From NCBI GenBank assembly GCA_003427395.1, contig BFEA01000118.1:1159055-1187493 (forward strand): a stretch of DNA of 28,439 nt, read 5' to 3'. Below the pieces are notes generated by a model. The model made no database searches. It saw nothing but the letters and a program-made list of their open reading frames with translations, and had not been told where the DNA came from. This stretch comes from Chara braunii. Its lineage: Eukaryota; Streptophyta; Charophyceae; Charales; Characeae. Below, in pieces: positions 1-9,894 of this stretch. Numbering within the stretch: the first letter of the stretch is position 1; every line of letters starts with the position of its first letter. A program made the translations under genes and the position numbers.

Positions 1-17
1 TGTGTGTGTGTGTGTGT
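1..17. repeat. (TG)n microsatellite
   Basis: The window opens with about eight TG dinucleotides. It is a simple repeat cut by the window edge, so its full length is unknown. Confidence 0.9.
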
Positions 18-101
18 TTATCAATCAAGCATATACAAACTACGGGCTGCGCACCTGTGCCCTCACGGTAAGTCAATTGGGAGTTGTGGCGCCGACTATA
101 C

Positions 102-166
102 AATCACAATTCCCAGTTCCTTCCAAGAGGTTTGGCTTGCTTGCCCGTGGGCAGGAGGGGGGGCCA
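102..166 (+). repeat. dispersed repeat, copy 1 (AATCACAATTCCCAGTT family)
   Basis: This stretch starts AATCACAATTCCCAGTT and ends GCAGGAGGGGGGGCC. The same order of blocks recurs at 13901-14005, and the downstream half recurs at 1299-1348. It lies just upstream of a tRNA-like SINE head. The family is not recognised; three copies in one window show that it is a dispersed repeat. Confidence 0.7.
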
Positions 167-177
167 GTTGTCTAGTT

Positions 178-247
178 GATGTAGCTCAGTCGTTAGAGCA
201 CCAGTTGGAAATGCGCATTGTGGTATAAGGTTGTGGGTTCAAAACCC
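178..247 (+). repeat. tRNA-derived SINE-like head
   Basis: An A-box-like TAGCTCAGTCG lies at 182-192 inside a perfect D-arm (GCTC 184-187 pairing GAGC 196-199). A B-box-like GGTTCAAAACC lies at 236-246. The spacing fits a tRNA gene, but the T-stem pairs poorly and no good acceptor stem closes it. It is therefore read as the Pol III promoter head of a SINE rather than a working tRNA gene. The 3' end of the element is not defined. Confidence 0.55.
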
Positions 248-761
248 CGCAGCCTTGCGCATGGACACCGGCAGGGGCTGACGCATGGTACTATTACAGA
301 CACTGCCTGCGCACCACCTAAGGGTAGTCCACGGTGTTGTATGTTGGTTGTGGGTTTACAGGGTTTGCTTGGGGTGTTGGTCTTGGGCGTTCTGATCTTC
401 TCCCCAGTCTGGCATATCACACGTTCGATCCATATCTGGTAGTTGTCCATACGGTAGAGTCTTCGATTACACGTTACAAAGTCACGGGTTCGAGCTTGGC
501 TCGGTCCTTGCGGGGGGTCCTTGTCCAGCTTGCCCCGTTCTCTCCTTGATATACACACACGATTCATAGAGTACACACATATACATGTACTAGTGGAGGT
601 GGTACGAGCACCTCTCACCAGTACTTACTATTCACTTCGCAGATGCTCCATGGTGGGGAGCAGCATACAACCATATATGCACATATTCCACACCCAATAC
701 TGTCTACACAGATTCACAAAATATACACATAAAAAACAGTCTGGGAAGCTAGTCACTGGTG
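248..761. other. intergenic, possible second tRNA-like fragment
   Basis: No gene is seen. A second B-box-like GGTTCGAGC at 487-495 follows a weak D-arm-like stretch near 440-460. This could be the tail or second half of a dimeric SINE starting at 178. The rest holds nothing recognisable. Confidence 0.3.
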
Positions 762-1047
762 GGGTCTAGTACCGGCAGTAGGTTCAGGTAGGTTGGATAG
801 GGTGCCATTGGGTGCAGTTCCTACTGGCATTTGGATATAACTGTCTGGTGGCTATATATGGGGGCCTGTAGTTCATTGTCTGGGCCTGGCGTCTGAAGTC
901 CTCGTTCGACAAGGTTCCTCCAATTCCGCTTCCACCAGGGCTGTCACTCGTAGGGTCTACTGCCTGCAGTAGGTTTAGGTAGGTTGGATAGGGTGCCATT
1001 GGGTGCAATTCCTACTGACATTCGGATAGAACTGTCTGGTGGTTATC
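762..1047. repeat. direct repeat pair, about 94 bp, start-to-start 191 bp
   Basis: The blocks 762-854 and 953-1047 match closely. Both begin GGGTCTA, contain AGGTAGGTTGGATAGGGTG, and end CTGTCTGGTGG. The 98 bases between them do not match the sequence after the second copy, so this is a spaced duplication, not a tandem array. No coding sequence is apparent. Confidence 0.75.
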
Positions 1048-1298
1048 AGCCCTGGTGCCTATCACTGCTGTTCGGTCCAAGTTGCCTGGTCGTGGGTAGG
1101 GTAACGGTCCTGAGTGCTGGTCACACTGAGGTAGGATAGTGGGATAAGGGGTGCGCTAGGAGTATGCCGAGAGGATGGGTTGGGATGGGGTCTCGTAAGG
1201 ACACCCACGGCTCACAGTTCCAAGTGATCACTGTGCACTCATTGACTGACCTCTACAACACCCTGGACTTTCTTATAAAAATAAAAAATAAAAAAAAA

Positions 1299-1375
1299 GG
1301 AGGGGGGGCCAGCCAGGCCCCACTTGCCAGAGCTGTCATTCTAAATTGTTTTTTTTTTTTTTTTTTTTTTTTTTT
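1299..1375 (+). repeat. dispersed repeat, copy 2, ending in T27
   Basis: Positions 1299-1348 match 13952-14003 (GGAGGGGGGGCC, then GCCAGGCCCCACTTGCC, then TCATTCT). A run of 27 T follows directly (1349-1375). The upstream half of the family is missing here. The T tract directly after the repeat is reminiscent of a retroposon tail. Confidence 0.6.
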
Positions 1376-1490
1376 AATGTGACTATGCTCACAGGACCCA
1401 CCCCTTCCTGCCTCAATTTTGTTCTTTCCTTAGGGTACCCCCTGCTTTTCCATCTACGGGGGCATTGTTGGCCCTACCCCGGATATATCG

Positions 1491-2165
1491 GTGTCCAGCG
1501 CATCAGTTCCGCAAGGGGACCCTCCCAGCCGTGTCACGCAGGATTTTGCGGGACTTTTTTCGCAAGGGAGCTTTCGCCGCTCCGACAGAGTGCGCTAGTC
1601 GTACCTCTTGCGAACCCCTACGACAGGATTAAGGTCGCGCGAGGAACAACTTATCTCTACCCAAGGGGCTGTCATCAGCATTGGACAGGCGTATCCCCAT
1701 CGAGCTACCGAACCAGTGCGAAAACGGCTCGAGTGCAATCGCAAAGGTGATCCAGCCGAGGGTATTTCTCGTTCGCTGAACCATAGGGGGTACGAGCGGT
1801 CGAACGCCTTAATCGGACCCACGCGTGGAACCGACGCTCTGGGGCTGATTTCCCAAGCGCAGCTTTGCGCCGGTCAACTAAAATGGTCCATCTAGCCACA
1901 CGACACATTTCACAATATAAAACCAAGCTTCGTACGTAAATCACGCCTAGTCCCTTTTTCACATCCGACCCATAATCTTTTGGCAACAAAACATATGGGC
2001 GTCGCGCGAGAGACTATGAATAAATATTGCGGCGAAGTAGGGTTTGTCATATCGACTAATCATGCATGAATACGCTAACAGTCGCAATGATGACGTTATA
2101 TGTGGTGCTCATGATCACGTGGTCCTCACTGATTTTGAGGATCACTTCCGACACTCAAGTGTTAA
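1491..2165 (-). mobile_element. LTR-like module, copy A
   Basis: Read on the minus strand, this matches modules B (8470-9150), C (19500-20020) and D (22738-23265) in the same order of blocks. These are a GGGACTAGGC block, GACCGGCG, a GGTAGCTCG-GGATACGCC block, GTTGT-CCTCGCG, a TGCGTGACACGG block and a terminal GCGCTGGACA. Similarity with B also reaches an ACACTTGAGTGTCGG block at the upstream end. The TATA-like box seen in B and C is lost here. It is probably the LTR of an old retroelement whose body lies at 2380-4110. Confidence 0.5.
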
Positions 2166-2379
2166 TTGAGACACGTCTTGAGAGGTTAATCTTTTGACGC
2201 TAGACAATCGTGAGTGCGATTGTAAGACCTACCCTCTTCTGCATCCTACGTGAGTGAGCGGTAGGCGGACTTCGGCCTCTTTGTGGCGACAAGGTGCCCT
2301 TGACCTATAAAACGAGACTCCATCTTCGGAGGCCTTCAGACAGGTCAAGGGGTTTGACTTTGACGACCGCCACGGAATT

Positions 2380-4110
2380 CAACGTCCAGCTATAAAGATC
2401 TGAAAAGCAAAAATAAAAAGGGATTTTTATTTTTTCTCAATACGAATCTGCTCAATTCTTACGCACAGTCAAAGTAAACCACTCGGTTACGCAAAATCTA
2501 ATGTTAACGAGGTTATAGGACATGAGGCGATCATTATCACAATCACAGTGTGACTCCATCCAAAATATACGTATGATCACATATAAAGTCAAATCGTGAC
2601 TTCAACTCACAAAAAATATTTGCAATCACACACAGATTCACCATCAACAGACCATGCACTACACAGGGTCAACGTCAACCACTTTTAACAGTCACTCCCT
2701 TTGCCTTATTCATACAAGTTTCAACCTTTGTCCAACCTTCCAAAAGAAAATACTTAGTCCTTTTCAAATGGTCATTCAATAAAGTTCAAATAAAAAATCA
2801 AGGAAAACATCCCAACCCACAGTGGTTAAGGCCTTAGGTTGAGTATCGAGAATGACTTAGAGTTGGGTCGGAGACCGACTTGTTATCAAAAGATAATAGA
2901 AAATGATCCTTGTAGGATCGGGCTAAACATTAGTCAAACCTTGAATCAAATTGAGTCAAGAGGACATGTTACACAAGACAAATCAGTATCCAAAGTTATA
3001 ATTAAGTGAATGGAGAGTAAGACATCATTTCTCATTTCACTTAACTTCTCTCTTAAGATTAAGTTTAAACTTAAACCTATATGATATCAGAGATTAAAGA
3101 AAATTTTGGCAGCATCTCCCTTGTACAGGGTGGATTGTCATGATAAGGTTTTTCCTACCAAACATAGTTTAACTCCTTGAAACTAGGAAAATTTTGGCAG
3201 CACTTCCTCTAGGGAATGACGTTGTGTCTTTCAAAATTTATACTCGGCTAGATACGAGATCAACGAACGAATTTTGAATTTTCAAAGTCAAATTTTGTAT
3301 AACTTTCTGATTTAGTAAAAAATTTGGCAGCAATCTTTTTGTAAAATTAGGTTTCCCAAATTTATACTAAGTCGGATAGGAACTCAAAGACAGAACTTGA
3401 ACTCTTGTTAAAACAAAATTCAACTGACTTTTCAAATTTGTAGAAATTTTGACACCAATCCCTCTAGCGAAAGTGTGTTTCCAAAATTTGTACGAGGCCA
3501 AATTTTAAATTTAAAATTAATTTACACTTCACAAAAATTAAAATTTTTTATAACTCTCTGATTTATCAAAAATTTGGGTAGCACTTCCCCAAAAAAGTAG
3601 ATTTCTCATATTTATACAGTCAAATATGAATTAAACAAAAGTTGAATTTGTAAAGATAAAAAATTGCCCAATTCCTTGGATTTGTAAAAATTTAAGCAAC
3701 ACTTTCCTTAGCGAAAATGTCTTTCCAAAATTTACAGAAAGTCAAATATGATAAATAAACTTAACTCTGAAATGCATAAATTGAACTAACTTATATAGCT
3801 CCAGCACATAGCGCGCATCTAAAGCAACTATCTATCAAAAGATAACTCAGTCTAGACTCATAGTCAAACGAACACATACAAACAAGGCCAGCCTCTCACA
3901 ACAAATCTCAAATTGTTTTTACATAAAATAATATGTTGATTCTCTAGATGATTAACTCGTTACACGTCTTATATATAGCATGACGCTAGACCATTTTGCT
4001 TAGGAACAATGTCCAACATGCCTTAGGTTATACACGAACAAGTTACACAATACTTTTCTCTTGTTTGCACATGTGACTACACCATTCTTCTTAGAAATAA
4101 TGTTTATTCA
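2380..4110 (-). mobile_element. decayed element body, inverted relative to 6880-8350
   Basis: The reverse complement matches 6880-8350 along its length. Shared blocks include GCTATGTGCTGGAG, CAGAGTTAAGTTTATTT, CCCGATCCTACAAGGATC and GATAACAAGTCGGT. Part of it is a degenerate tandem repeat of roughly 118-130 bp with one 88-bp unit (GGCAGC-like positions about 3108, 3196, 3326, 3451, 3577 and 3694). Stops occur in all frames. It joins LTR-like module A, so it is probably the non-coding internal or 3' part of the same element. Two CCATTYTGCTTAGRAACAAT-like units at 3991 and 4082 resemble the array at 9220-9715. Confidence 0.5.
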
Positions 4111-4690
4111 TTGTCGTGACAAGTGTGTTTGTCGTGCTTTATGCATGTCACAGAGAGTGCGGCCGTGATTACCTGAGCAGCACTAGCGCGTCAAACTTCA
4201 CATTGACGTGTGGAGATCTAAGTCGAGGGAGAGAGCGTGAAAGAGTAATGTATGTGTTAGTATAAGAGTTTATTGCGTCGTACAATAGATGACTGAGTGT
4301 CCGCCAACCTTAGCGGTTGGTGAGCCGGTCCGTGGGTTTGAGTGGCGACTAAAGTACGTCATGAAATTGGTTGGTTAGGCTACCACGTGTATGGGCCGCG
4401 CACATTAGCACCCAGGCCATTCACCGCTACAACGAGTCGTCATAAGATGTGGCTCGAGGTAGCCCCTACCATGGTGTTGAGACGTCTAAGATGTCATGTA
4501 TAGTCCATGGGTCACGGGACCGACCGTAATTCGATTCCATATCGAGTGGATGCGCAACTGGTACGCGCCTTATTGTAGTATCGAGGGTCCGTAGACCTTG
4601 GTTTTGCCGGTACATCTCGGTACGACCACGGTGTGGGCACGATTCTGTAGCAGGGACTGCTTATAACAGGTTTCATTCTGAGCCCTACCA
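4111..4690. other. no recognisable gene
   Basis: Nothing convincing is seen. There are small palindromes (CCAACC-TTAGC-GGTTGG near 4306-4322) and a CACGTG near 4384. Open frames here are short and show no family motif. Confidence 0.4.
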
Positions 4691-4760
4691 ACCATGGGCT
4701 TAGCCCAGTAGGTGAGGCATATGCTTGGCACAATAGGTGACCCGGGTTCGAAACGGAGAC
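4691..4760 (+). repeat. tRNA-like SINE head fragment
   Basis: An A-box-like TAGCCCAGTAGG lies at 4701-4712 and a B-box-like GGTTCGAAAC at 4745-4754. Their distance suits an internal Pol III promoter. No cloverleaf closes, so this is a SINE or tRNA pseudogene remnant. It lies just upstream of the multi-unit SINE at 4835. Confidence 0.5.
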
Positions 4761-4834
4761 GTGGCAATGGTGGGGGCAATGCAACGTGATGCTGCAAAGA
4801 ACTGGGGGCCAGGTTTCGTTTTGCCTGCTGCCGG

Positions 4835-5263
4835 CGGGCCTAGCACAGGGGTACCTCCATGAACTGTTGAACAGGCATGTGGGACCAGCACGAGCGGGTC
4901 TAGCTCAGGTGCCACACCCACAAACTGTTGAAAAACAGGCATGTGGAAGAACACTTGAGGACCTAGCTCAATTGGCATACTGCGAACTGCTGAGAATAGG
5001 CCTGTGGGACCAGCACCCGAGGACATGGCTCAAACTGGTACACCCATAGACTGTGTGAAATAGGCCTGTGGGAACAGCACATGCGGGCTTAGCTCAGTGG
5101 TACACCCCTTAACTGTTGAAATACAGACCTCAGTTCGAACTCCGCTGGATGCAGATAAGTGAAATATTACAATACCGATTTACCTGTGATCAGCTGGCTC
5201 CATTGATCATACCTCAGGGGCCGTTTCCCATCCCCTGTCCTTCGGGACGTCCGTTAACATTGG
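4835..5263 (+). mobile_element. SINE with a tandem five-unit tRNA-like head
   Basis: Five units of about 60-73 bp share GGGYCTAGCTCAG, ACACCCATAGACTG and AGGCATGTGGGACCAGCAC. TAGCTCA-like A boxes sit at 4841, 4901, 4974, 5036 and 5100. Only the last unit carries a B box (GTTCGAACTC, 5133-5142). The last unit starts GCGGG and has a GAA-centred loop (CTGTTGAAATACAG), which would suit a tRNA-Phe origin, but this is weak. The body ends with TGTCCTTCGGGACGTCCGTT (5236-5255), shared with the minus-strand copy at 12703-12892. Two copies with the same head and tail show a real family. Confidence 0.7.
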
Positions 5264-5585
5264 AACGATTCAGCGAAGATTAACATAGACTATGCGCAAG
5301 GACAACAAATATAAACCAAGGGAAGCTGGGACTCACCCTTGCCTCATTCCCTTTTTTTGTTTTTTTGTTTTTTTTTAATCGAAACGAGAGAGGGCCGAGC
5401 TGCGTTGGTTGGACGAAGAGCACGAGGAGGTCGGAAGTAGTTGACATCAACAGGAAAATGTACTGCAAGGCGGAGCGAGCCGGGATAACAATCATATTAA
5501 TACCTTCCACTGTGACTGTGTACAATTACAAAATCATTACACTTACTTTGTGCAGTGTTATATAGCATATCAGACTAGACGTAAC
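5264..5585. other. no recognisable gene, T-rich tract
   Basis: This stretch has an interrupted poly-T block near 5349-5377 and no recognisable coding sequence. It separates the SINE from the inverted-repeat arm at 5590. Confidence 0.4.
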
Positions 5586-5589
5586 CATC

Positions 5590-5835
5590 TCACATGTCTT
5601 ACACAACTGCCCCAGTCTAGTCTGTGGTTCATGAGAGGAAGGCGGTAGGTGGGATTGCAACCCACAAGACCGCATCAAGGCTCTGTGGGGTGTTCACCCA
5701 CCGATTGCGGGAGCTCTGTCGGAGTCCAGGCGGGACTCAAGAGGCAGAGAACTTTGAGGTAGGCCGACGCGATCTCCCTTAGGATCCCGTATACCCCTGT
5801 CTATACTACCCTTCTTTCGTTTTGACCGAGTTTTG
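5590..5835 (+). repeat. left arm of a long inverted repeat
   Basis: This matches the reverse complement of 9895-10130. Shared blocks include CAGTCTAGTCTGTGG or GGTCTAGTCTATTGG, ATGAGAGGAAG, the identical TTCACCCACCGATTGCGGGAG, and a CAAGAGGCA or TAGAGGCA block. Similarity fades inward through a CGTATA block. Read outward on the minus strand it also has tRNA-like parts (AGCTCCCGCAATCGGTGGG, then GTGGGTTGCAATCCCAC). It could therefore be a terminal inverted repeat or one of two SINE-like copies facing apart. Confidence 0.6.
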
Positions 5836-5953
5836 ACTCTTTGTACATTTTGTTGACTTTAATTCAGAATTTTAATTGAATCAGGGGGAACTTACTATGC
5901 TTGTTTAATTTCACTTGCTTGAAATGAAATCTATGATGTTTGCTTGCGATAAT

Positions 5954-6755
5954 TTGAAATGGGGCTGAAGATGAGGTCCTTTTGACTGATCCGGCCGCTT
6001 TGCTCGTTTGACTAAGACATTAAAATAGGGTTAGAGATGAGGTCCTTCTAACTGATCCGGTCGCTTTGCTCGTTTGACTAAGACATTGAAATGGGGTTGG
6101 AAATGAGGTCCTCCTAACTGATCATGTCGCTTTACTCGTTTGATTAAAACATTGAAATGACTCAAATGAGGTTGGAGATGAGGTCCTCCTGACTGATCCG
6201 GTCGCTTTGCCCATTTTGCCTAAGACATTGAAATGAGGCTGGAGATGAGGTCCTCCTGACTGATCCGCTCGTTTTGTCATTTGCCTAAGACATTGAAATG
6301 GGGTTGGAGATGAGGTCATCTTGACTGATCCGATCGCTTTGCTCGTTTGACTAAGACATTGAAATGAGGCTGAAGATGAGGTCCTCCTGACTGATCCAGT
6401 CGCTTTGCTCGTTTGACTACGACATTGAAATGGGGCTGAAGATGAGGTCCTCCTGACTGATCCGGTCGCTTTGCTCGTTTGACTTAGACATTGAAATGGG
6501 GCTGGAGATGAGGTCCTCCTGACTGATCTGGTCGCTTTGCTTATTTGTCTAAGACATTGAAATGAGGTTGGAGATGAGGTACTCCTGAGTCCTGACTGAT
6601 CCGATTGCTTTTGCTCGTTTGCCTAGTAAGACATTGAAATGGGGTTGGAGATGATGTCCTCCTGACTGATCTTGTCGCTTTGTTTGTTTGTCTAAGACAT
6701 TGAAATTGTGTTGGAGATGAGGTCCTACTGACTGATCTGGTCGCTTTGTTGAGTC
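5954..6755 (+). repeat. 66-bp tandem array, 12 units
   Basis: Twelve units contain GAGATGAGGTCCTCCTGACT, then GATCCGGTCGCTTTGCTCG, then GACTAAGACATTGAAATGG. The GATGAGGTC anchors fall at 5970, 6036, 6102, 6177, 6244, 6309, 6375, 6441, 6507, 6573, 6650 and 6716. The period is 66 bp in most steps, with insertions giving 75 and 77. Because 66 is divisible by three, one minus-strand frame stays open for 65 codons across about three units; this is a by-product of the period, not evidence of a gene. Confidence 0.9.
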
Positions 6756-6879
6756 AGTCAGTTTTTTTGTTTGTTGACAACGGTCTGACTCTTCTCCTTG
6801 TGAGAATAGTCCAGGCTAATGTGTTAAGGGTTGCATGGGGTTTGACTGAGAACAACTTGAAAAGTTAAAGATTAACTAA

Positions 6880-8350
6880 ATAAGATACATGACTTTTGTT
6901 TTTGTGAACCAAGGACAAGCAGAAGATGAAAATTTTGGATGAACAAACCCTTGTTTTTTTCAGCTGGTTAAATGAGTTGTTGACATGACATGCTTGCTAG
7001 CAATGCCTTGTTTTTTATTCAAGCTCTACCTACTTTTGCTGCTTAATAGGGTAGTCGGTTAGTACTTGCCATGTGCTGAAGATATAGGAGTTACCTAAAT
7101 TTCTGCATTTTCTAAGTTAAGTTTATTTTACTTAGTTCAAGTTCTTGTATTTTTTGGGATTATTTATTTTGCTTGGCGCTGTATAAATTTTGGAAAGCTA
7201 GTTTTCCTACGGGAAGCGCTGCCGAAATTTCTACAAACCAAGGAGTTAGTCAAATTTTGACTCTCAAAGTTCAACTTTTGTCTAAGTTTATAACTGGCTT
7301 AGTTAAAACTTGGGAAGCCTACCTTTCTAGGGGAAGTGCTGCCCAAATTTTTACTAAATCATGGAGTTAGACAAAATTTGACTTTATGAAGTCAGAATTT
7401 ATTTTGAGTTTAATATTTAACCTTGTATAAATTCTGAAAAAAAATCATTTTTCCTACGGGAAGCACTGCCGAATTTTTTTTTGTTTTCAAGAGTTATATT
7501 ATAATATGGTAGGAGAAGTCTTGATGATCCACCTTGTAATAGGGGAGATGTTGCCTGAATTTTTCTTATTTTTTTTAGGTCTCTTTGAAAGATAAATTTA
7601 AGATCTAGTCTCAGGAGATTTTGAGTAAGATTTGATATTGGGATTTATTATCCATACACTTGAAGTTCAAATATTTGAGATTTGACCTGTGTTGTGTAAA
7701 CAAGTCCTTCTTGGTCGTTTTGATTCAAGATCTGGCTAGTTCATCCCGATCCTACGAGGATCGTTTTCTGTTATAGTTGATAACAGGTCGGTTTGCAACT
7801 CAACCTCTACCTATTTCTGTACCTCAAACCTAAAAACTTTGCCCGGCGGGATTGGGGGTTTCCCTATGATTTTATCTGGTTTATTTCAAAAGGGTCATTC
7901 AAACGGATTGACTGTCGTTCAAAGGAGAATCAAACAATGATTGGGGCCTTTTGGCGAGAGTTAAGGGAGGCTTGAGCTATAGAAAATGGTAAAGTTGACT
8001 CCGTTAGTGCATGGAACGTGCTTTGGTTGAATGTGTGTGTGTGCAGGTATGTACCATGAGGCTTGATCATGTCTTTCATGCTGAGATGGTGAATGATTGC
8101 GAAAGGTTGAGTGAGTTGCATGATTGATTGTGAGAGATGGTCTCTCCTGGTTCCCGTACAAACCTCTCCCTTTCTTCTGAGTTTAATGTGTATCCATACG
8201 TATCCCTATTTTCATATCTATCGAGATCTGGATCAGGAGATCTGTGAAGGATTTACTATCTAAATTATTGGTCGGATGTTGGTCATGAACCTGAAATTCG
8301 AGGTCCTTGTCTAGGACATTCGAGGTTTCTGTCAAGCACAAGAGGACTCC
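6880..8350 (+). mobile_element. decayed element body, plus-strand copy
   Basis: This is the inverted partner of 2380-4110. It includes four units of the degenerate ~125-bp repeat with GGGAAGYGCTGCC cores at about 7211, 7331, 7458 and 7542. Other shared blocks are CCCGATCCTACGAGGATCG and GATAACAGGTCGGT near 7760-7790. No conserved protein motif is visible. It leads into LTR-like module B in the same order as the minus-strand copy, so body and module are parts of one element family. Confidence 0.5.
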
Positions 8351-8469
8351 CCCTATATGTTGGACACTTACTCCCTGCCCATCATCACGCTCTGCCTAAA
8401 GGACGGTTGAGCGACTTATCCTTCAGCCATTCTATATCGTGAAGGAAGCTTCTTCCACGACATTTTGTG

Positions 8470-9150
8470 CTCGACACTTGAGTGTCGTACAAAACTCTGA
8501 AACCCACGAAAGGTCGCGCGATTTGTAAGTAACTCATGAAGTATCTCCATAACAGTCGGACACGTGTGTACGCATGGTTGAATGTTGTGGTCTCCTTTGC
8601 GTATGCGTTCCTTTTATGCATTTTTGCGCAGACCACACCCTTATATTTGTGCGCACTTCGAGTTATGGGTTGGAAAAAGGGACTAGGCATAGAGAGATGA
8701 TGTGTCAAGTTTACATCTTTTTAAAAGTTGAGATGCGTGGTAGTTGTGATGTCCTAGTCAACCGGCGTAGGGCCGCACTTGGGAGATCAACGCCCCAAGC
8801 GTCTCTTCGCGTGCGGGTTTGATCAGGTGTGACCGCGCATACCCTCTATGCTATAGCACACGAGAAAACGTCCTCGGCTGATCCACCTCTGCGATTGCAT
8901 ATAAAAACTTTCGTACTGTGGACTGGTAGCTCGGTGGGCATACGCCCACACAAAGGATGGTGACATCTCCCGCAGGTAGAGGTAAGTTGTACCTCGCGGG
9001 ACCCTATCCTGTCGCAGGGACTCGGGAGAGGTGTACCTGGCGCACTCGGCCGGAGCGGTGAAGCTCCCTAGTGTTTTATCCGACATGCTGAATTCTGCGT
9101 GACGCGACCGAGAAGGTTCCCGCTAGCAGGGACTGTGCGCTCGACATTGC
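8470..9150 (+). mobile_element. LTR-like module, copy B
   Basis: The block order is as in modules A, C and D. A TATA-like TATAAAAA lies at 8900-8907, about 30 bases before the GGTAGCTCGGTGGGCATACG block. A primer-binding-site-like TGGCGCACTCGG lies at 9038-9049, following GTGTACC. Homology to the other copies continues to GCGCTCGACA at 9137-9146, beyond that motif. It is read as an LTR with or without leader; the exact borders are uncertain. Confidence 0.5.
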
Positions 9151-9219
9151 CCTGGATTATTGAGATATTCAAAATTTAAATAATTCTCTGACTTATCTTC
9201 TGATATGGGCAGGGGACTT

Positions 9220-9715
9220 AAATATTATGCTTCGAAACAATGTCCATCTTGCCCAGTTTACTTCCAATTATACTCCTGACTTTACCTCTCTACTTAGTGA
9301 TATGGCTTAAGCTAGACTATTTAATTTATGTTTAGAAACAATGTCCAACTGTCTATTCACATGCAACTATAAATATATTATTTTCAATTTATACTCATTC
9401 GTATTTCAGTGTGTGTGGCTTTAGGCTAAACCATTCTGCTTCGAAACAATGCTTAGTTTTTCACCAAAATCATCTCTCATAATAAAACAGAAGATTGAAT
9501 CATTCTGCTTAGAAACAATATTCACTCTATCTTAAGTCACACAAAAGCATGAAGTTGGACCATTCTGCTTATAAAAAAATGTCAAACTTCAGTTAGGAAA
9601 AAAAAAAAACATGTAGACCAAGTAATTCTTCTTATAAACGATGTCTGGTCCTTCAAAAAACACACAAAAAATTTTGCACTGGACCATTCTGCTTAAGAAC
9701 AATGCCTAACCTTTA
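9220..9715 (+). repeat. degenerate ~60-69-bp tandem array
   Basis: A GACCATTCTGCTTAGAAACA core followed by ATGTCCAAC recurs at about 9223, 9329, 9431, 9500, 9560, 9624 and 9685. The last five are spaced 60-69 bp apart. Two more copies occur at 3991 and 4082. The sequence between cores is AT-rich and poorly conserved. It is a minisatellite of the composite element or an old independent satellite. Confidence 0.6.
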
Positions 9716-9894
9716 ATTGATTTGGTCAGACACACGCAATACCACCTTCCTCCCACCTTTCCCCAGTTCATCCTTTAGTCTTATTTCAATCATAAAACAA
9801 TATTTGAGATTCACGCATGCATTCCTTTTAGTTGATTTGATTAAGTTCTAATAAGAAACAAGAATCATAGGGGAAGGCATGAATACTTATTACA

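Noticed and set aside
178-247. functional tRNA gene
   Set aside because: The D-arm is perfect but the T-stem is defective and no acceptor stem closes; a SINE head explains it better.
6122-6319. 65-codon minus-strand protein with a 22-residue repeat
   Set aside because: It is a by-product of a 66-bp tandem array and is closed by stops in neighbouring units.
7173-7370. 65-codon plus-strand frame with repeated FPTGSAAEI-like words
   Set aside because: The repeat in the protein only mirrors the ~125-bp satellite; the frame closes outside two units.
8935-8990. tRNA-like A box (GGTAGCTCGGTGGG) in the LTR-like modules as a Pol III promoter
   Set aside because: All four copies have the A-box-like word but none has a B box at tRNA distance, and a TATA-like box upstream fits a Pol II LTR better.
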